This document shows positions 63,799-64,000 of a stretch of DNA of 64,000 bases, piece after piece. The stretch comes from Xanthomonas rydalmerensis (GTDB lineage: Bacteria; Pseudomonadota; Gammaproteobacteria; Xanthomonadales; Xanthomonadaceae): contig NZ_CP126170.1 of assembly GCF_033170385.1 (NCBI RefSeq), positions 3,124,001-3,188,000 of the forward strand, in the 5' to 3' direction. The notes beneath the pieces were generated by a model. It was not told where the DNA came from. It did no database searches and was given only the letters and a program-made list of their open reading frames with translations. A program made the translations under genes and the position numbers. Position 1 is the stretch's first letter. Every line of letters starts with the position of its first letter.

Positions 63799-64000
63799 AT
63801 GGATGCCCTGGCCCCCGTCGCACCGCCGTTCGCCCGCCTTGCCCTCGGCGCGCATCGCATCGCCGTGCCGGATGCCTGGCTGCTGGCGTTCGAGGTCGAT
63901 GCCTTCGACAGCGCGGATTTCCAGCGCCACGGCCTGCAGCAGCCGGCGTCGATCGCACGCAGCGTGCGCAAGCGCCAGGCCGAGTACCTGGCCGGACGGC
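63799..64000 (+). CDS. 4'-phosphopantetheinyl transferase, 5' part only
   Basis: The first 67 codons are visible and run off the window. The segment SIARSVRKRQAEYLAGR at the cut end is typical of the EntD/Sfp-like phosphopantetheinyl transferases (KR.AEFLAGR), which attach the cofactor arm to carrier proteins of siderophore, polyketide or fatty-acid pathways. The preceding RIAVPDAWLLAFEVDAFD matches the family's variable N-terminus. The remaining catalytic residues are outside the window, so the type cannot be settled. Confidence 0.6.
   Translation, partial: MDALAPVAPPFARLALGAHRIAVPDAWLLAFEVDAFDSADFQRHGLQQPASIARSVRKRQAEYLAGR

Overview
The window looks like a chromosomal segment of a high-GC gammaproteobacterium of the Xanthomonas group. 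Reasons: strong G/C bias at third codon positions, two TonB-dependent receptors, a periplasmic molybdenum hydroxylase operon, a creBCD locus, a polar-flagellate style chemotaxis operon, and many dispersed copies of a palindromic repeat with arms like GGAGCGGCTTCAGCCGCGA. I see no ordinary tRNA, rRNA or CRISPR array. The only transposase is an IS110-type enzyme near the right end.

Layout. 1-3.4 kb: ribosomal protein THX, a MerC-like membrane protein divergent from a ZnuD-type zinc receptor with a Zur-box-like site between them, and an SMR exporter; the likely regulator Zur lies at 29.7 kb. 3.8-12.6 kb: a TonB receptor, paoABC-like aldehyde oxidoreductase genes, and a convergent xdhC/mocA-like pair for molybdenum cofactor maturation. 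12.8-21.1 kb: a YcaQ-like glycosylase, a DUF2306 membrane protein, a LytS/LytTR two-component pair, a subtilase with a small secreted partner, and a cysteine-rich secreted protein of unknown function.

21.2-27.7 kb is the most interesting part: an RNA repair island. On the minus strand it runs from a sigma-54 promoter through Ro60 (TROVE), four tandem Y RNAs, rtcB (RNA ligase) and rtcA (RNA 3'-phosphate cyclase). The sigma-54 activator gene rtcR is divergent. Each Y RNA has nested stems enclosing a circularly permuted tRNA mimic, in which the T arm and 3' acceptor strand precede the 5' acceptor strand and D arm. The inner stems differ between copies by paired changes. The last copy has lost its D arm, and its outer stem doubles as an intrinsic terminator.

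28-45 kb: a FucP/GluP-like sugar transporter, gltX-zur, a nitrilase/GNAT pair, creBCD, a YgiW-like protein, rlmJ, a YwqG-family protein, another GNAT, and mfd carrying an in-frame insertion derived from an extragenic repeat. 45-57.7 kb: a chemotaxis operon (STAS, CheA, three MCPs, CheW, a REC-EAL phosphodiesterase, CheR, CheB) behind a candidate sigma-54 promoter. 57.9-62.4 kb: an AraC regulator divergent from a GPH sugar transporter and a GH127 beta-L-arabinofuranosidase. The IS110 element and the start of a phosphopantetheinyl transferase gene close the window.
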